Source: a virus. Taken from it: a stretch of 64,000 nt of DNA. The stretch lies in IMG/VR virus record IMGVR_UViG_3300042891_000711, positions 124,001 to 188,000 of that record; one strand, written 5' to 3'. The notes under the pieces were generated by a model that was not told the origin of the DNA, did not search any database, and worked only from the letters and a program-made list of their open reading frames with translations. The translations under genes were made by a program, and so were the position numbers. Positions 6,724 to 14,902 of this stretch are shown piece after piece; position 1 is the first letter of the stretch, and every line of letters begins with the position of its first letter.

Positions 6724-8738
6724 CTGTTAATAAAAATAAAATCTTTATTGTTAACAGACCCGGTACTACAACTTTTCCTATTCCGTTACTGTGGGCAAGT
6801 GCAAAAACATACTACGAAGAAAATAGTAAGCACTCTGCACAATGGGAGTGGGGCACTCCAGATTTAAATTACAACGACTTTGATCAACTATTGGCATTCT
6901 TGATAGATGAAAGACCTACTGTGGTGGGTTTTAGTCTATATGTATGGAATGAAACATTCTCTCTCAAACTAGCCAAAGAATTAAAACATCATCTTAAAGA
7001 TACTATCATAGTTGTTGGTGGGCCACAAGCTGATATACAATACAACACTGATTATTTTAAACTTCACCCGTATGTTGACTTGGTAATCCCAAGTGATGCT
7101 TATGGAGAAAGATCTATATTAGATATTTTGGATACTATTACAGAATCTACCTCAACTCCAAAGTGGGATAACCTACAATATAGTTATTATCCTGATAGTC
7201 AAGGCAATATAAAATTCAACAGTTTAGCACCAAAGAAAAGAGAATTTAAATGGCCGTCTAATCCATTTAGAGCACAGGAATCATATATAAAATCATTGAT
7301 TGATAATCGTGATTATTTCATTATGATCTTAATTGAGACTTCGAGAGGCTGTCCATATAAATGTAGTTTTTGTGATTGGGGAGGCGGAGTATTTACTAAA
7401 GTAGTTAAAAAAGAATTTGCCACGGTACTTGATGAGATTACATGGGCTGGTGAGAATGCAATCGATATGTTATCTTTTACTGATGCCAATTTTGGTGCAT
7501 TTGATATTGATATAGAATATATAAAACATCTGATTGATGTTAATAAAAAATATGGATTCCCATCAGGCGTTAAAATACAACCCACCAAGTCAAAAATACA
7601 CAATCTATTTAAAATATATTCAATGTTAGCTGATGCTAACTTATTATCACATTATCAAATTTCTATTCAGGACCTAGACGATAATGTAAAGAAGAATGTT
7701 GATCGCATTGATTTTTCTTTCGAAGAGCAAATATCAATGTTCCACCAACTACAACAGCACAAATATCTACCAGTGTATATCGAAATGATTCTTGGATTAC
7801 CAGGTAGTTCGTTGGCCACAGTTAAAGATAGTATACACAAAATCAGCTTAGAAAAATTAGCATCACCAGTAGGGCATTTTTGGGCATTGCTGCCAACAAC
7901 TCCTGCATATAATCCCGTCTATCGAGAAAAATATAAATTAGTCACAGTTAACGGTAAAACATCCTACGGAGCCGATGCCGGTAGCAGCGCACTTAGGGAA
8001 AAATCAATCTGTATTACAGATGATATAACCACTGAATTTGTTGTAGGATCATTTTCTTATACAACAGACGAGTGGATTAATATGCATCTATTACAGCTTT
8101 TTACTGCATCAGTTCAAGGCTCGGAAATCTTAAATTTAATAGCTGATTATTTGTGGCAAACTTATAATATTAAATATGGCGAGTTTTTTGATACATGTAT
8201 GCAGACCTTGTTAACTGACCAACACGTTGATCAAAAATTACAACACGATGTATTGTTATATCGTAATAAACTATTAAATTGGTTAGATGGGGCGACTGGA
8301 GATTTGTATATTGATTATTGCAAGGAATTTTCGTTTTTACTGTCTCCATCGATATACTACATATTTTTAGCGTTAACGCAGACGGACGAGTTTTTTAAAG
8401 GTGTATTACTATCTATATCAAAATTAACACCAGTAACTGATGAAATTATTGATTTATGCGAGTTTTCTAAAAATAGACTTAAAGATATCACGTATCGCCC
8501 AGGAAAAATATTTACCACACAATACAACTGGCCTAAATACATCGAAACTGCTGTATTAGAAAAATCAGCCAAAACCTATCAATTATTAGATACCTCAATT
8601 GATAGATACGGTTACAGTATGCCACTTGATCATATTCAATATTCGAAGAATTCTGTTGAATACATAGTTAAGTATATAGAATTAATAGCCGATGTACACA
8701 AAGGTAAAAAAACGGTTGATCGAATGATAGAAGTATAG
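6711..8738 (+). CDS. B12-binding-domain radical SAM protein
   Basis: About 675 residues. The start is uncertain: ATG 6711 overlaps the PRT gene by 13 nt, ATG 6696 by 28, and neither has a clear ribosome site. The N-terminal part has a cobalamin-binding-like Rossmann pattern (VVGFSLYVWNETF, then IIVVGGPQADI), without the classical DxHxxG. The SAM-cluster motif GCPYKCSFCDWGG gives C-x3-C-x2-C at residues 214/218/221. A long C-terminal helical region (over 250 residues) follows the barrel. Related enzymes methylate or rearrange unactivated carbon. The substrate is unknown. A second member of the class is at 15241. Confidence 0.85.
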   Translation: MGEIAVNKNKIFIVNRPGTTTFPIPLLWASAKTYYEENSKHSAQWEWGTPDLNYNDFDQLLAFLIDERPTVVGFSLYVWNETFSLKLAKELKHHLKDTIIVVGGPQADIQYNTDYFKLHPYVDLVIPSDAYGERSILDILDTITESTSTPKWDNLQYSYYPDSQGNIKFNSLAPKKREFKWPSNPFRAQESYIKSLIDNRDYFIMILIETSRGCPYKCSFCDWGGGVFTKVVKKEFATVLDEITWAGENAIDMLSFTDANFGAFDIDIEYIKHLIDVNKKYGFPSGVKIQPTKSKIHNLFKIYSMLADANLLSHYQISIQDLDDNVKKNVDRIDFSFEEQISMFHQLQQHKYLPVYIEMILGLPGSSLATVKDSIHKISLEKLASPVGHFWALLPTTPAYNPVYREKYKLVTVNGKTSYGADAGSSALREKSICITDDITTEFVVGSFSYTTDEWINMHLLQLFTASVQGSEILNLIADYLWQTYNIKYGEFFDTCMQTLLTDQHVDQKLQHDVLLYRNKLLNWLDGATGDLYIDYCKEFSFLLSPSIYYIFLALTQTDEFFKGVLLSISKLTPVTDEIIDLCEFSKNRLKDITYRPGKIFTTQYNWPKYIETAVLEKSAKTYQLLDTSIDRYGYSMPLDHIQYSKNSVEYIVKYIELIADVHKGKKTVDRMIEV

Positions 8739-8744
8739 TATAAT
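8716..8744 (+). promoter_or_regulatory. Sigma70-like promoter before queE
   Basis: TTGATC at 8716-8721, 17-base spacer, TATAAT at 8739-8744, ending 18 nt before the queE start and overlapping the 3' end of the radical SAM gene. Confidence 0.6.
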
Positions 8745-8762
8745 TAAAATATTAATCGAAGA

Positions 8763-9623
8763 ATGGATAAACAAATGAAATTAAAAGTCAGTGAAATATT
8801 CTACAGTGCGCAAGGTGAAGGACGCTTTATTGGTGTCCCGTCGTTGTTTCTGCGTACATTTGGCTGTAACTTTACCTGCGGTGGATTTGGGATGCCTCGT
8901 GGCGAAGTTAGTACAGAGCGAAATGTAATCAAAGTAGAGCAGTACAAGACATACAATGACCTGCCTTTGGTTAATACAGGCTGTGATAGTTACGCAAGCT
9001 GGGATCCTCGCTTTAAAAGTTTAAGTCCATTGTTATCCGTAGACGAAACAGTTAAACAAATGCTAGATGTTGTTCCTAATAACAATTGGCATCAGGCAAA
9101 TGGTAATAATGTGCATTTGGTTATTACAGGCGGCGAGCCGTTATTAGGTTGGCAACGTGCGTTTCCTAAACTGTTAGCACATGATGATATGTTTAACCTG
9201 CTTAACTTAACATTTGAAACAAATGGTACTCAGGCATTACATGATGACTTTGCGGCCTATTTGAAACTGTGGAAAAGACAAGCACGTGAGATTACATTTA
9301 GTGTAAGTCCAAAGTTAAGTGCCAGTGGTGAAACTTGGGAAGATGCTATTAAGCCCGAAATTGTAGCAAGTTACGAAAAGGTTGGTACAACATATCTCAA
9401 GTTTGTTATCGAAACACCTAAAGACTTCGATGAAGTTGATTGTGCTGTCGTAGCATATAGAGCGGCAGGCTTTACAGGCGTAGTATATGTTATGCCCGTT
9501 GGTGGTGTTGTTAGCGTATATGATGGTAATAAGTTCCATATAGCAGATGAAGCAATGAAACGTGGTTATTATTACAGTCCTAGATTGCACGTTGATCTTT
9601 GGGGCAATTCTTGGGGGAAATAG
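8763..9623 (+). CDS. queE: 7-carboxy-7-deazaguanine synthase (QueE) with a split radical SAM motif
   Basis: 286 residues, longer than the usual 210-230. The radical SAM enzyme turns 6-carboxytetrahydropterin into CDG, a precursor of preQ0. Typical QueE features: VSEIFYSAQGEGRFIGVPSLF (9-29), RTFGCNFTC, ITGGEPLLGW, and a C-terminal YVMPVGG. The cluster motif is unusual: Cys35-x3-Cys39 is followed not by x2-Cys but by a GGFGMPRGE insert, with the probable third ligand at Cys74 in GCDSYASWD. The family's C-D(N)-T-like segment is thus displaced by about 32 residues. Starts at 8763 or 8775 are both possible. It ends one base before the next gene. Confidence 0.9.
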   Translation: MDKQMKLKVSEIFYSAQGEGRFIGVPSLFLRTFGCNFTCGGFGMPRGEVSTERNVIKVEQYKTYNDLPLVNTGCDSYASWDPRFKSLSPLLSVDETVKQMLDVVPNNNWHQANGNNVHLVITGGEPLLGWQRAFPKLLAHDDMFNLLNLTFETNGTQALHDDFAAYLKLWKRQAREITFSVSPKLSASGETWEDAIKPEIVASYEKVGTTYLKFVIETPKDFDEVDCAVVAYRAAGFTGVVYVMPVGGVVSVYDGNKFHIADEAMKRGYYYSPRLHVDLWGNSWGK

Positions 9624-9624
9624 T

Positions 9625-10059
9625 ATGTGGAAGAAAATTAAAGCGTCACTAGGATTAAACAAAGCAGAACTTGCGGCAGAAGCTGAAGCCAAGGCATTAG
9701 CTGCACTTGAAGCAGCGGCTAAACGTGCAGAAGCCAAAGCCAAAGCCAAAGTTAAAGTAGTATCAGCTAAAGATGAAGCAACTGCAAAGGGTGAACCTTG
9801 GGTAAAAATATTAAGTATGGATTTAGATCCTAACGACCCAGGCAACGGAGCATTTGAATTAGATTGGAATGATAAATTCGTAGCTAACTTAATACGTGCA
9901 GGCTATCAAGGTCGAACAGATGCTGATATTGTAGACAACTGGTTCAAAGCAATATGCCGCAATGTAATCACTGAATCATACGAACAAGACCAAGCTGATC
10001 CAGCAAAACGCAATGAACGTAGACGTGATTTAGGTAATGGCCGTACAGAAGTCTCTTGA
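9625..10059 (+). CDS. Conserved phage hypothetical with Ala/Lys/Glu helical head
   Basis: 144 residues from ATG 9625, one base after queE, with GGGGGAA upstream. Residues 14-50 are an Ala-, Glu- and Lys-rich probable coiled coil (KAEAKALAALEAAAKRAEAK style). The rest is a distinct domain: PWVKILSMDLDPNDPGNGAFELDWN, FVANLIRAGYQG, and a polar tail with PAKRNERRRD. The second domain is familiar as a conserved hypothetical from T4-like phages (memory only); no function known. It is probably co-transcribed with queE. Confidence 0.65.
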   Translation: MWKKIKASLGLNKAELAAEAEAKALAALEAAAKRAEAKAKAKVKVVSAKDEATAKGEPWVKILSMDLDPNDPGNGAFELDWNDKFVANLIRAGYQGRTDADIVDNWFKAICRNVITESYEQDQADPAKRNERRRDLGNGRTEVS

Positions 10060-10084
10060 CATTTAACCAAATTGAAAGTATAAT
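10056..10084 (+). promoter_or_regulatory. Sigma70-like promoter before the 5'-3' exonuclease gene
   Basis: TTGACA at 10056-10061, 17-base spacer, TATAAT at 10079-10084: a perfect consensus. The -35 box overlaps the stop codon of the preceding gene, and the start codon follows 7 nt after the -10, so the transcript would be leaderless or nearly so. Confidence 0.8.
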
Positions 10085-10090
10085 AGCTAC

Positions 10091-11113
10091 ATGAGATACT
10101 TAATCGTAGATGCAGCAAACACATTTTTCCGTGCTAGACACAGCGCACATAGACAAAGCGATACTTGGGATAAGTTAGGCTTTGCTATACACGTTACCTT
10201 AGCATCAATTAACAAAGCATGGCGCGATCAACGTGCAGATCACGTTATCGTGTGTCTAGAGGGTCGTAGCTGGCGCAAGGACTTTTATACTCCGTATAAA
10301 GCCAATCGCGCTGTGGCACGTGCTGCCAAGACTGAAGCAGAGCAAGAAGAAGAACAAATGTTCTGGGACGCCTTTGATGCTATGAAAACATTCCTAGCTG
10401 AAAAGACTAACTGTACTGTATTGCAACACAGTGAGCTCGAAGCAGATGATTTGATTGCTGGCTGGATTCAAACACACCCAACTGACCACCATACTATTGT
10501 TAGTAGCGACACAGACTTTTATCAACTGTTAAGTGATAACGTTAATCAGTATAATGGTATTGCAGACGAATTACACACGCTTACTGGTATATATGATAAG
10601 AAAGGTAAACTAGTTATCGATAAGAAAACTAAAGAGCCTAAGAAGATTCCGGACCCTAAGTTTATTCTATTTGAAAAATGTATGCGTGGTGATCCTACTG
10701 ATAATATCTTTAGTGCTTATCCTGGTGTGCGCACTAAAGGCACTAAGAACAAAGTTGGTTTAGAAGAAGCGTTCGGTGATAAGGATCGACAAGGTTATGC
10801 TTGGAATAATCTAATGTTACAACGTTGGACTGATCATAACGGTGATGAACATCGTGTGTTGGATGACTACAATCGTAATGTTACTTTAGTAGACTTGGCG
10901 GCACAGCCTGAAGAATATAAACTTATGATAGAAGAAACTATCAAAGCTAATGCAACTGCACTTAATCGTCCTATGGTAGGTGCACAGTTCTTAAAGTTCT
11001 GCGGCAGATATGACCTAGTTAAACTAAGCGACAATGCCAGCAATATGGCAGAATGGATGTGTGCTAGTTATCCATCGTCAGCAGTAACATTATATCATTT
11101 AATTAATAGTTAG
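10091..11113 (+). CDS. 5'-3' exonuclease / flap endonuclease (T4 RNase H-like)
   Basis: 340 residues. It would remove RNA primers and 5' flaps during phage DNA replication. FEN/PIN-fold acid motifs in order: LIVDAANTFFRARH (Asp7), VCLEGRSWRKDFYTPYKANR, the paired acids of SELEADDLIAGW, IVSSDTDFYQLL, and KCMRGDPTDNIFSAYPGV, which precedes the helix-hairpin-helix region. Length is close to T4 RNase H (305). The start lies 7 nt after a perfect -10 box, so expression may be leaderless. It is followed 10 nt later by a DEDDh exonuclease. Confidence 0.9.
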   Translation: MRYLIVDAANTFFRARHSAHRQSDTWDKLGFAIHVTLASINKAWRDQRADHVIVCLEGRSWRKDFYTPYKANRAVARAAKTEAEQEEEQMFWDAFDAMKTFLAEKTNCTVLQHSELEADDLIAGWIQTHPTDHHTIVSSDTDFYQLLSDNVNQYNGIADELHTLTGIYDKKGKLVIDKKTKEPKKIPDPKFILFEKCMRGDPTDNIFSAYPGVRTKGTKNKVGLEEAFGDKDRQGYAWNNLMLQRWTDHNGDEHRVLDDYNRNVTLVDLAAQPEEYKLMIEETIKANATALNRPMVGAQFLKFCGRYDLVKLSDNASNMAEWMCASYPSSAVTLYHLINS

Positions 11114-11123
11114 AAAGTAAATT

Positions 11124-11708
11124 TTGATAGACAAATCACAGAAGTTTTTAGCGTTAGACTTAGAATTAAACCAACCCAGTGGCAAGATCATTCAGGTTGG
11201 CATTGCCATTGGCAGTGCAAATGATAAGTTTGAAAATTACATAACTAAAAAATGGTATATTGATCCAAACGAACCAATTGACCAATTTATTATTGACTTG
11301 ACTGGTATCACTGATCACGACATTAGATTAAACTGCGTAAGTCATGTTACAGTTGCACGTGAGCTCAGTGACTTAATCAAACAGCACAACACATGGATCA
11401 ATCCTATTACATGGGGTGGTGGCGATAGTAGAGAACTATTAGATGAGTTCTGCAAAAACTATGCCGACTTTCCACACTTTGGTAGACGTTGGATTGATTG
11501 TAAAACATTCTATACGTTTATGATGTTTGCACGTGGTAAGAATCCAAGTGGTGGACTTGCTAGTGCCATGGGCACATTCAAACTGCATTTTAAAGGTACT
11601 GCACACAGAGCAGACGTTGATGCAGTTAATACTCTTGCACTATTCTTTAAGTTCCTCGAACGACAACGTGGTCTTGAAAACTTATTACATGATGCTAAAG
11701 TTATATAG
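11124..11708 (+). CDS. DEDDh 3'-5' exonuclease (DnaQ/RNase T/ExoX-like)
   Basis: 194 residues from a TTG start with GAAAG upstream. The three exonuclease motifs are visible: Exo I ALDLELN (Asp12, Glu14), Exo II WGGGDSREL (Asp101), Exo III AHRADVDAVNTL (His161, Asp166), giving the DEDDh set. It would trim 3' ends of DNA or RNA; the small size and lack of a polymerase domain suggest a proofreading subunit or repair/RNA exonuclease. It overlaps the lipoprotein gene by 20 nt. Confidence 0.85.
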   Translation: MIDKSQKFLALDLELNQPSGKIIQVGIAIGSANDKFENYITKKWYIDPNEPIDQFIIDLTGITDHDIRLNCVSHVTVARELSDLIKQHNTWINPITWGGGDSRELLDEFCKNYADFPHFGRRWIDCKTFYTFMMFARGKNPSGGLASAMGTFKLHFKGTAHRADVDAVNTLALFFKFLERQRGLENLLHDAKVI

Positions 11709-12198
11709 TTCGCTAATACTGGCCGTTATGTTAGTTGGCTGTGCTACTCCAGAAATAACCAAACTCGGTGAGCAGGACTATAAAGTTGTAGGTAAACTTC
11801 ATAAAGAAGAATACGATGAAATAATCACTATAGTTCGACAACACCCCAACCAACCTTTGAATTTTTATGTTACATCAATTGGTGGTACCAGTGAAGATTT
11901 GTTAGATGCTATGGACACTGTACATCAACACGGACAAGTAAATTGGTATGCTGTAGAATACTGCGATAGTGCTTGTGCTATTATGGCATTGGCCACACAT
12001 CATGCCTACGGTGAGTTTAAACTACATTCATTCTATTCTCGAGGTCATCATCAAGTACTGGCGGCACCAGAGTATAACGAACGTATACTAAAAAAGTTAA
12101 ACTCATATGGATATGATACAGATCGTATACATCATATGTTTGATAGTGTAGAACAGTTATGGCCGGTAATTATCGAAGATGGCAAAATAATCAATTGA
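11689..12198 (+). CDS. ClpP/crotonase-fold peptidase-like lipoprotein
   Basis: About 169 residues; start ATG 11689 or the tandem ATG 11692. An N-terminal hydrophobic segment ends in the lipobox L-V-G-C (Cys18), so the mature protein should be lipid-anchored in the host envelope. The rest follows the ClpP-like layout of COG3904-type periplasmic proteins: NFYVTSIGGTSEDLLDAMD for the SxGG oxyanion strand (62-76), then CDSACAIMALA with Ser94 at the nucleophile position, then LHSF with His113. A third residue is not clear. It may cleave peptides in the periplasm, perhaps in superinfection exclusion or lysis (inference). Confidence 0.7.
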   Translation: MMLKLYSSLILAVMLVGCATPEITKLGEQDYKVVGKLHKEEYDEIITIVRQHPNQPLNFYVTSIGGTSEDLLDAMDTVHQHGQVNWYAVEYCDSACAIMALATHHAYGEFKLHSFYSRGHHQVLAAPEYNERILKKLNSYGYDTDRIHHMFDSVEQLWPVIIEDGKIIN

Positions 12199-12223
12199 CT
12201 TTATGCAAAAACCTAAATACAAT
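12195..12223 (+). promoter_or_regulatory. Sigma70-like promoter before queD
   Basis: TTGACT at 12195-12200, 17-base spacer, TACAAT at 12218-12223. The -35 overlaps the stop codon of the lipoprotein gene; queD starts 24 nt downstream behind AAGGAAAA. I see no preQ1-riboswitch-like structure in the short leader. Confidence 0.65.
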
Positions 12224-12246
12224 AGTAATATAGACAAGGAAAACTT

Positions 12247-12798
12247 ATGACACACGTAATTGATAAAACATTTGAATTCTGTTATGGACACAGAGTACAC
12301 ACACAACGACTAAATGGTGAATATGCGGCAGACTTAAAGTGTGCTTGCCGGCACTTACATGGACATGAAGGTAAGATGCAGGTGTTCTTGAAGAGCCCAA
12401 CTGGCGTTTTAGATTCAACAGGTATGGTAACTGACTTTAGACACCTAGAGTGGTTAAAGAAGTGGATCAATGAATACATTGACCATCAATTTATGCTGGA
12501 TGTTAATGATCCATTGTTTAGTCAACTGATTGGCACACGCACAATGATTCCTGTGTACATTCCAGAAACAGATCAATACGCAGGTAGTACGCTTGATTTG
12601 AGTGATTTAGAACCTAATACGCCAGAGTATGAATACTTTGAAGGTTTCTTTATTGTAGACTTTGTTCCTACTAGCGAAAACTTATCAAGTTGGATGGCAG
12701 AGTTAGTGGATGCTAAAATGAAGAAACTAAATGTAACAGTAGATCGCATTGACTGGTGGGAAACTCCCAAGTCGCGTAGTACTTTTATTAGAGGCTAG
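12247..12798 (+). CDS. queD: 6-carboxy-5,6,7,8-tetrahydropterin synthase (QueD)
   Basis: 183 residues, somewhat longer than the 120-140 common for bacterial QueD. It converts dihydroneopterin triphosphate to 6-carboxytetrahydropterin, between FolE and QueE. Motifs: FEFCYGHRVH (zinc ligand His15); C-R-H-L-H-G-H with catalytic Cys34 and zinc ligands His38 and His40; TGMVTDFRHLEWLKKW; DHQFMLD; and PTSENLSSWMAEL. An extra loop around residues 95-130 (PVYIPETDQYAGSTLDL) makes up the added length. The stop is one base before the next gene's GTG start. Confidence 0.93.
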   Translation: MTHVIDKTFEFCYGHRVHTQRLNGEYAADLKCACRHLHGHEGKMQVFLKSPTGVLDSTGMVTDFRHLEWLKKWINEYIDHQFMLDVNDPLFSQLIGTRTMIPVYIPETDQYAGSTLDLSDLEPNTPEYEYFEGFFIVDFVPTSENLSSWMAELVDAKMKKLNVTVDRIDWWETPKSRSTFIRG

Positions 12799-12799
12799 T

Positions 12800-13441
12800 G
12801 TGAAGATTTATTCAATGTTAATTCATCCCTCAGAACACAGTTTCAATAAGGAAATGTTTTCTGCGGCAAATACAGTATTTGCTGATAACGGGCATACTGT
12901 AAAAACTATTGACTTGTATCATAGTCAATTTGACCCACGTGAATTAACCAACAATATAGTAAATTTATCTAATTCATCGTATGATCAAAAATGGACCAGA
13001 GCCGAAAAGTTAGATCTATTGCCAGAATTTACTATAGGAGAATTAGAAAAATTAAAAGAATGTGATATATTGTATATTCAGTCTCCCATATGGTTGTGGA
13101 GCCCACCTGCAATATTAAAATCATATATGGAAAGTGTTTTTATATTTAATACAGTATTTACAACACCACACCATGCATTTGATACTACATTGCCATTTCG
13201 ACTATTTAAAGGCAAACGAGTAATTTTGTCTCTGACTGCGTCGGCTTCTGAAGAAATGATGTTGCAGAACTTTAGAGATAAACACGAATTATTAGTTCAT
13301 TTAAAAAATGTGTTTGAACTTGTTGGGTTTGAATTTATTGATCCTTTTATTGCCTGGGAACAAAATGGTGAAAGTGATCATAGAGAAACTGATATTAATA
13401 ATTTATGTAACTATATACAATCAACTGTACTAAAGGACTAA
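12800..13441 (+). CDS. NAD(P)H quinone reductase-like flavodoxin-fold protein
   Basis: 213 residues from GTG 12800, right after the queD stop. The sequence follows the NQO1/KefF/MdaB family: SMLIHPSEHSFNKEM near the flavin phosphate site, GHTVKTIDLY, FDPRE, YDQKW, then CDILYIQSPIWLWSPPAILKSYMESVF, the typical flavin-ring loop. It would be a cytoplasmic FMN/FAD reductase. Its link to queD is only positional. It ends two bases before the DUF3307 gene. Confidence 0.8.
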   Translation: MKIYSMLIHPSEHSFNKEMFSAANTVFADNGHTVKTIDLYHSQFDPRELTNNIVNLSNSSYDQKWTRAEKLDLLPEFTIGELEKLKECDILYIQSPIWLWSPPAILKSYMESVFIFNTVFTTPHHAFDTTLPFRLFKGKRVILSLTASASEEMMLQNFRDKHELLVHLKNVFELVGFEFIDPFIAWEQNGESDHRETDINNLCNYIQSTVLKD

Positions 13442-13442
13442 C

Positions 13443-13808
13443 ATGACTATAACTGTTTTCATTCTACTGGTGTTATTTGGTATTAAGCATTTTATTGCTG
13501 ACTTTTTAATGCAGTATGAGTATATGCTACGTGAAAAAGGTATATATGGTGCGGAAGGTGGATTGCATCACGCGGCTGTACATGCGGCACTCACTCTCTT
13601 TATTCTTGTATTCTTTGCGCATAGTGCCAATGCTATTATTCTTCTTGCCCTGGCAGATGGAGTTATTCATTACCATATCGATTGGGTTAAACAACAACTA
13701 AATCGAGGGCTAACCTCAGCTGATCGCATGTTTTGGGTCTGGATGGGTGCCGATCAAGGCCTGCATTACTTAACATATATAGGAATTATCTATGTCGGAA
13801 CAATATAA
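13443..13808 (+). CDS. DUF3307-family membrane protein
   Basis: 121 residues. Three to four hydrophobic segments (residues about 3-20, 45-70 and 100-120) indicate an inner-membrane protein. The N-terminal FGIKHFIADFLMQ and the HHAAVHAALTL helix match DUF3307 (PF11750), a small membrane family of unknown function found in bacteria and phages. A 17-nt overlap with the next gene suggests coupling. Confidence 0.7.
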   Translation: MTITVFILLVLFGIKHFIADFLMQYEYMLREKGIYGAEGGLHHAAVHAALTLFILVFFAHSANAIILLALADGVIHYHIDWVKQQLNRGLTSADRMFWVWMGADQGLHYLTYIGIIYVGTI

Positions 13809-14358
13809 ACGTTTTTGTGAATTTGAAAAAACCTGCGCAGATGCAGCTGCCTGCGCTGGACCAACCTTTACGTTATTAGCGAAAACTATTGTAAAAAACA
13901 AATGTTGGGTTGTTGAAAGTGATGGTACTAAGGTTGCTACTATACTTGCTAACGATGGTAACAGCGGAGTCACACTAGTACACGACGGGCAGCGAGAAAG
14001 ATTCAGCAGTTTGAAGTTATTAAGTGCTCGTTATAATATTATCATTGACAAGACCAAAGTAACTAAAGTAGCGAAAGAATCACATGAGGTATACGGTTAT
14101 CCCTGCGAAAACAAACCGCAGAATGCCTTATGGGACGTACAGCACAAGCTACCGGTGTTTACCAAAGGTAGTAAGAGTAAGAGTTTTTTCTGTGCCGGCT
14201 ATTACATTGTACAGTTTAACAATGGTTGGGTTAAGAGTTATTGCCCTAAATTGATTACACTTAATCGATATCCCTATCAAGGTCCGTTTAAAACCCAAGA
14301 AGAAAGAAATATTCAACTAAAAATAGCCAACGGAGGCCACGATGGAGAATCAACTTAG
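13792..14358 (+). CDS. Conserved phage hypothetical protein
   Basis: 188 residues, overlapping its neighbours by 17 nt on both sides. Two parts: an N-terminal region with several cysteines (FCEFEKTCADAAACAGP) and a beta-rich KCWVVESDGTKVATIL segment; and a C-terminal region YGYPCENKPQNALWDV, FFCAGYYIVQFNNGWVKSYCPK that looks like a compact domain. I recognise no family. The cysteine content could mean metal binding, but no spacing matches a known finger. Confidence 0.6.
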   Translation: MSEQYKRFCEFEKTCADAAACAGPTFTLLAKTIVKNKCWVVESDGTKVATILANDGNSGVTLVHDGQRERFSSLKLLSARYNIIIDKTKVTKVAKESHEVYGYPCENKPQNALWDVQHKLPVFTKGSKSKSFFCAGYYIVQFNNGWVKSYCPKLITLNRYPYQGPFKTQEERNIQLKIANGGHDGEST

Positions 14359-14563
14359 TCTACACTTAAAAGCATTTAACAATCGCGTTAAGGTAATGAA
14401 TCAAACTAACAGTAAGGATCTAACACTGTCTGCTGCAGATGTTAGAAATTTACATAACGATATATTTGAATTACTAGCACAAATTGCGGCATTAACTGCT
14501 ATTAAAGAAGCAGAAGAAGCCGAAGCAGTAGTTAACGTTGAGATGGATGGCGGAGGTTTTTAG
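14342..14563 (+). CDS. Small conserved phage protein, coiled-coil
   Basis: 73 residues. Almost wholly helical: LHLKAFNNRVKVMNQTNSKDLTLSAADVRNLHNDIFELLAQIAAL. Similar small proteins with NRVKVxNQT and ADxRNLHxDI are common hypotheticals in T4-like marine phages (memory). The C-terminus is acidic and ends GGGF. It overlaps the preceding gene by 17 nt. Confidence 0.6.
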   Translation: MENQLSLHLKAFNNRVKVMNQTNSKDLTLSAADVRNLHNDIFELLAQIAALTAIKEAEEAEAVVNVEMDGGGF

Positions 14564-14612
14564 AATTATATATGTAGTTAATTGGCATAAATAAACGTAG
14601 CAAGGATACTTT

Positions 14613-14900
14613 ATGTCAAGACCAAAGCCAACAGTACTGTTAGAGCATGTTAATAAAACAAATTACAAGAGTGATCAGATTCTGGATTCAGAAGGTATCT
14701 GGGCAGTCTTCTTCGACAATCAACCAATCAATCTAAAAACACAAAATATCTTAGTAGCCTATCCAGGCCCAAAGTATAAGAAAGTTTCATTTAGTAATCC
14801 CGGTCACGCAATCAATCTCGCTAAGAAACTTAATACGCTGTTTAAGTCAGAAAAGTTTTCAGTTGTGCTACTTAAAGCCGGCGATACCATCTATCCATAA
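14613..14900 (+). CDS. Hypothetical protein
   Basis: 95 residues, preceded by a 49-nt gap with AAGGATACTTT as a probable ribosome site. It has short beta-like segments (IWAVFFDNQPI, KYKKVSFSNPGHAINLAKKLNTLF, FSVVLLKAGDTIYP). No family recognised. The gap also holds an ATAAATAA sequence about 20 nt before the start, similar to T4 late promoter cores. Confidence 0.55.
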   Translation: MSRPKPTVLLEHVNKTNYKSDQILDSEGIWAVFFDNQPINLKTQNILVAYPGPKYKKVSFSNPGHAINLAKKLNTLFKSEKFSVVLLKAGDTIYP

Positions 14901-14902
14901 TC

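Noticed and set aside
12224-12246. A preQ1 riboswitch before queD
   Set aside because: The leader between the promoter and start is only about 20 nt, with no pseudoknot-forming C-rich and A-rich segments.
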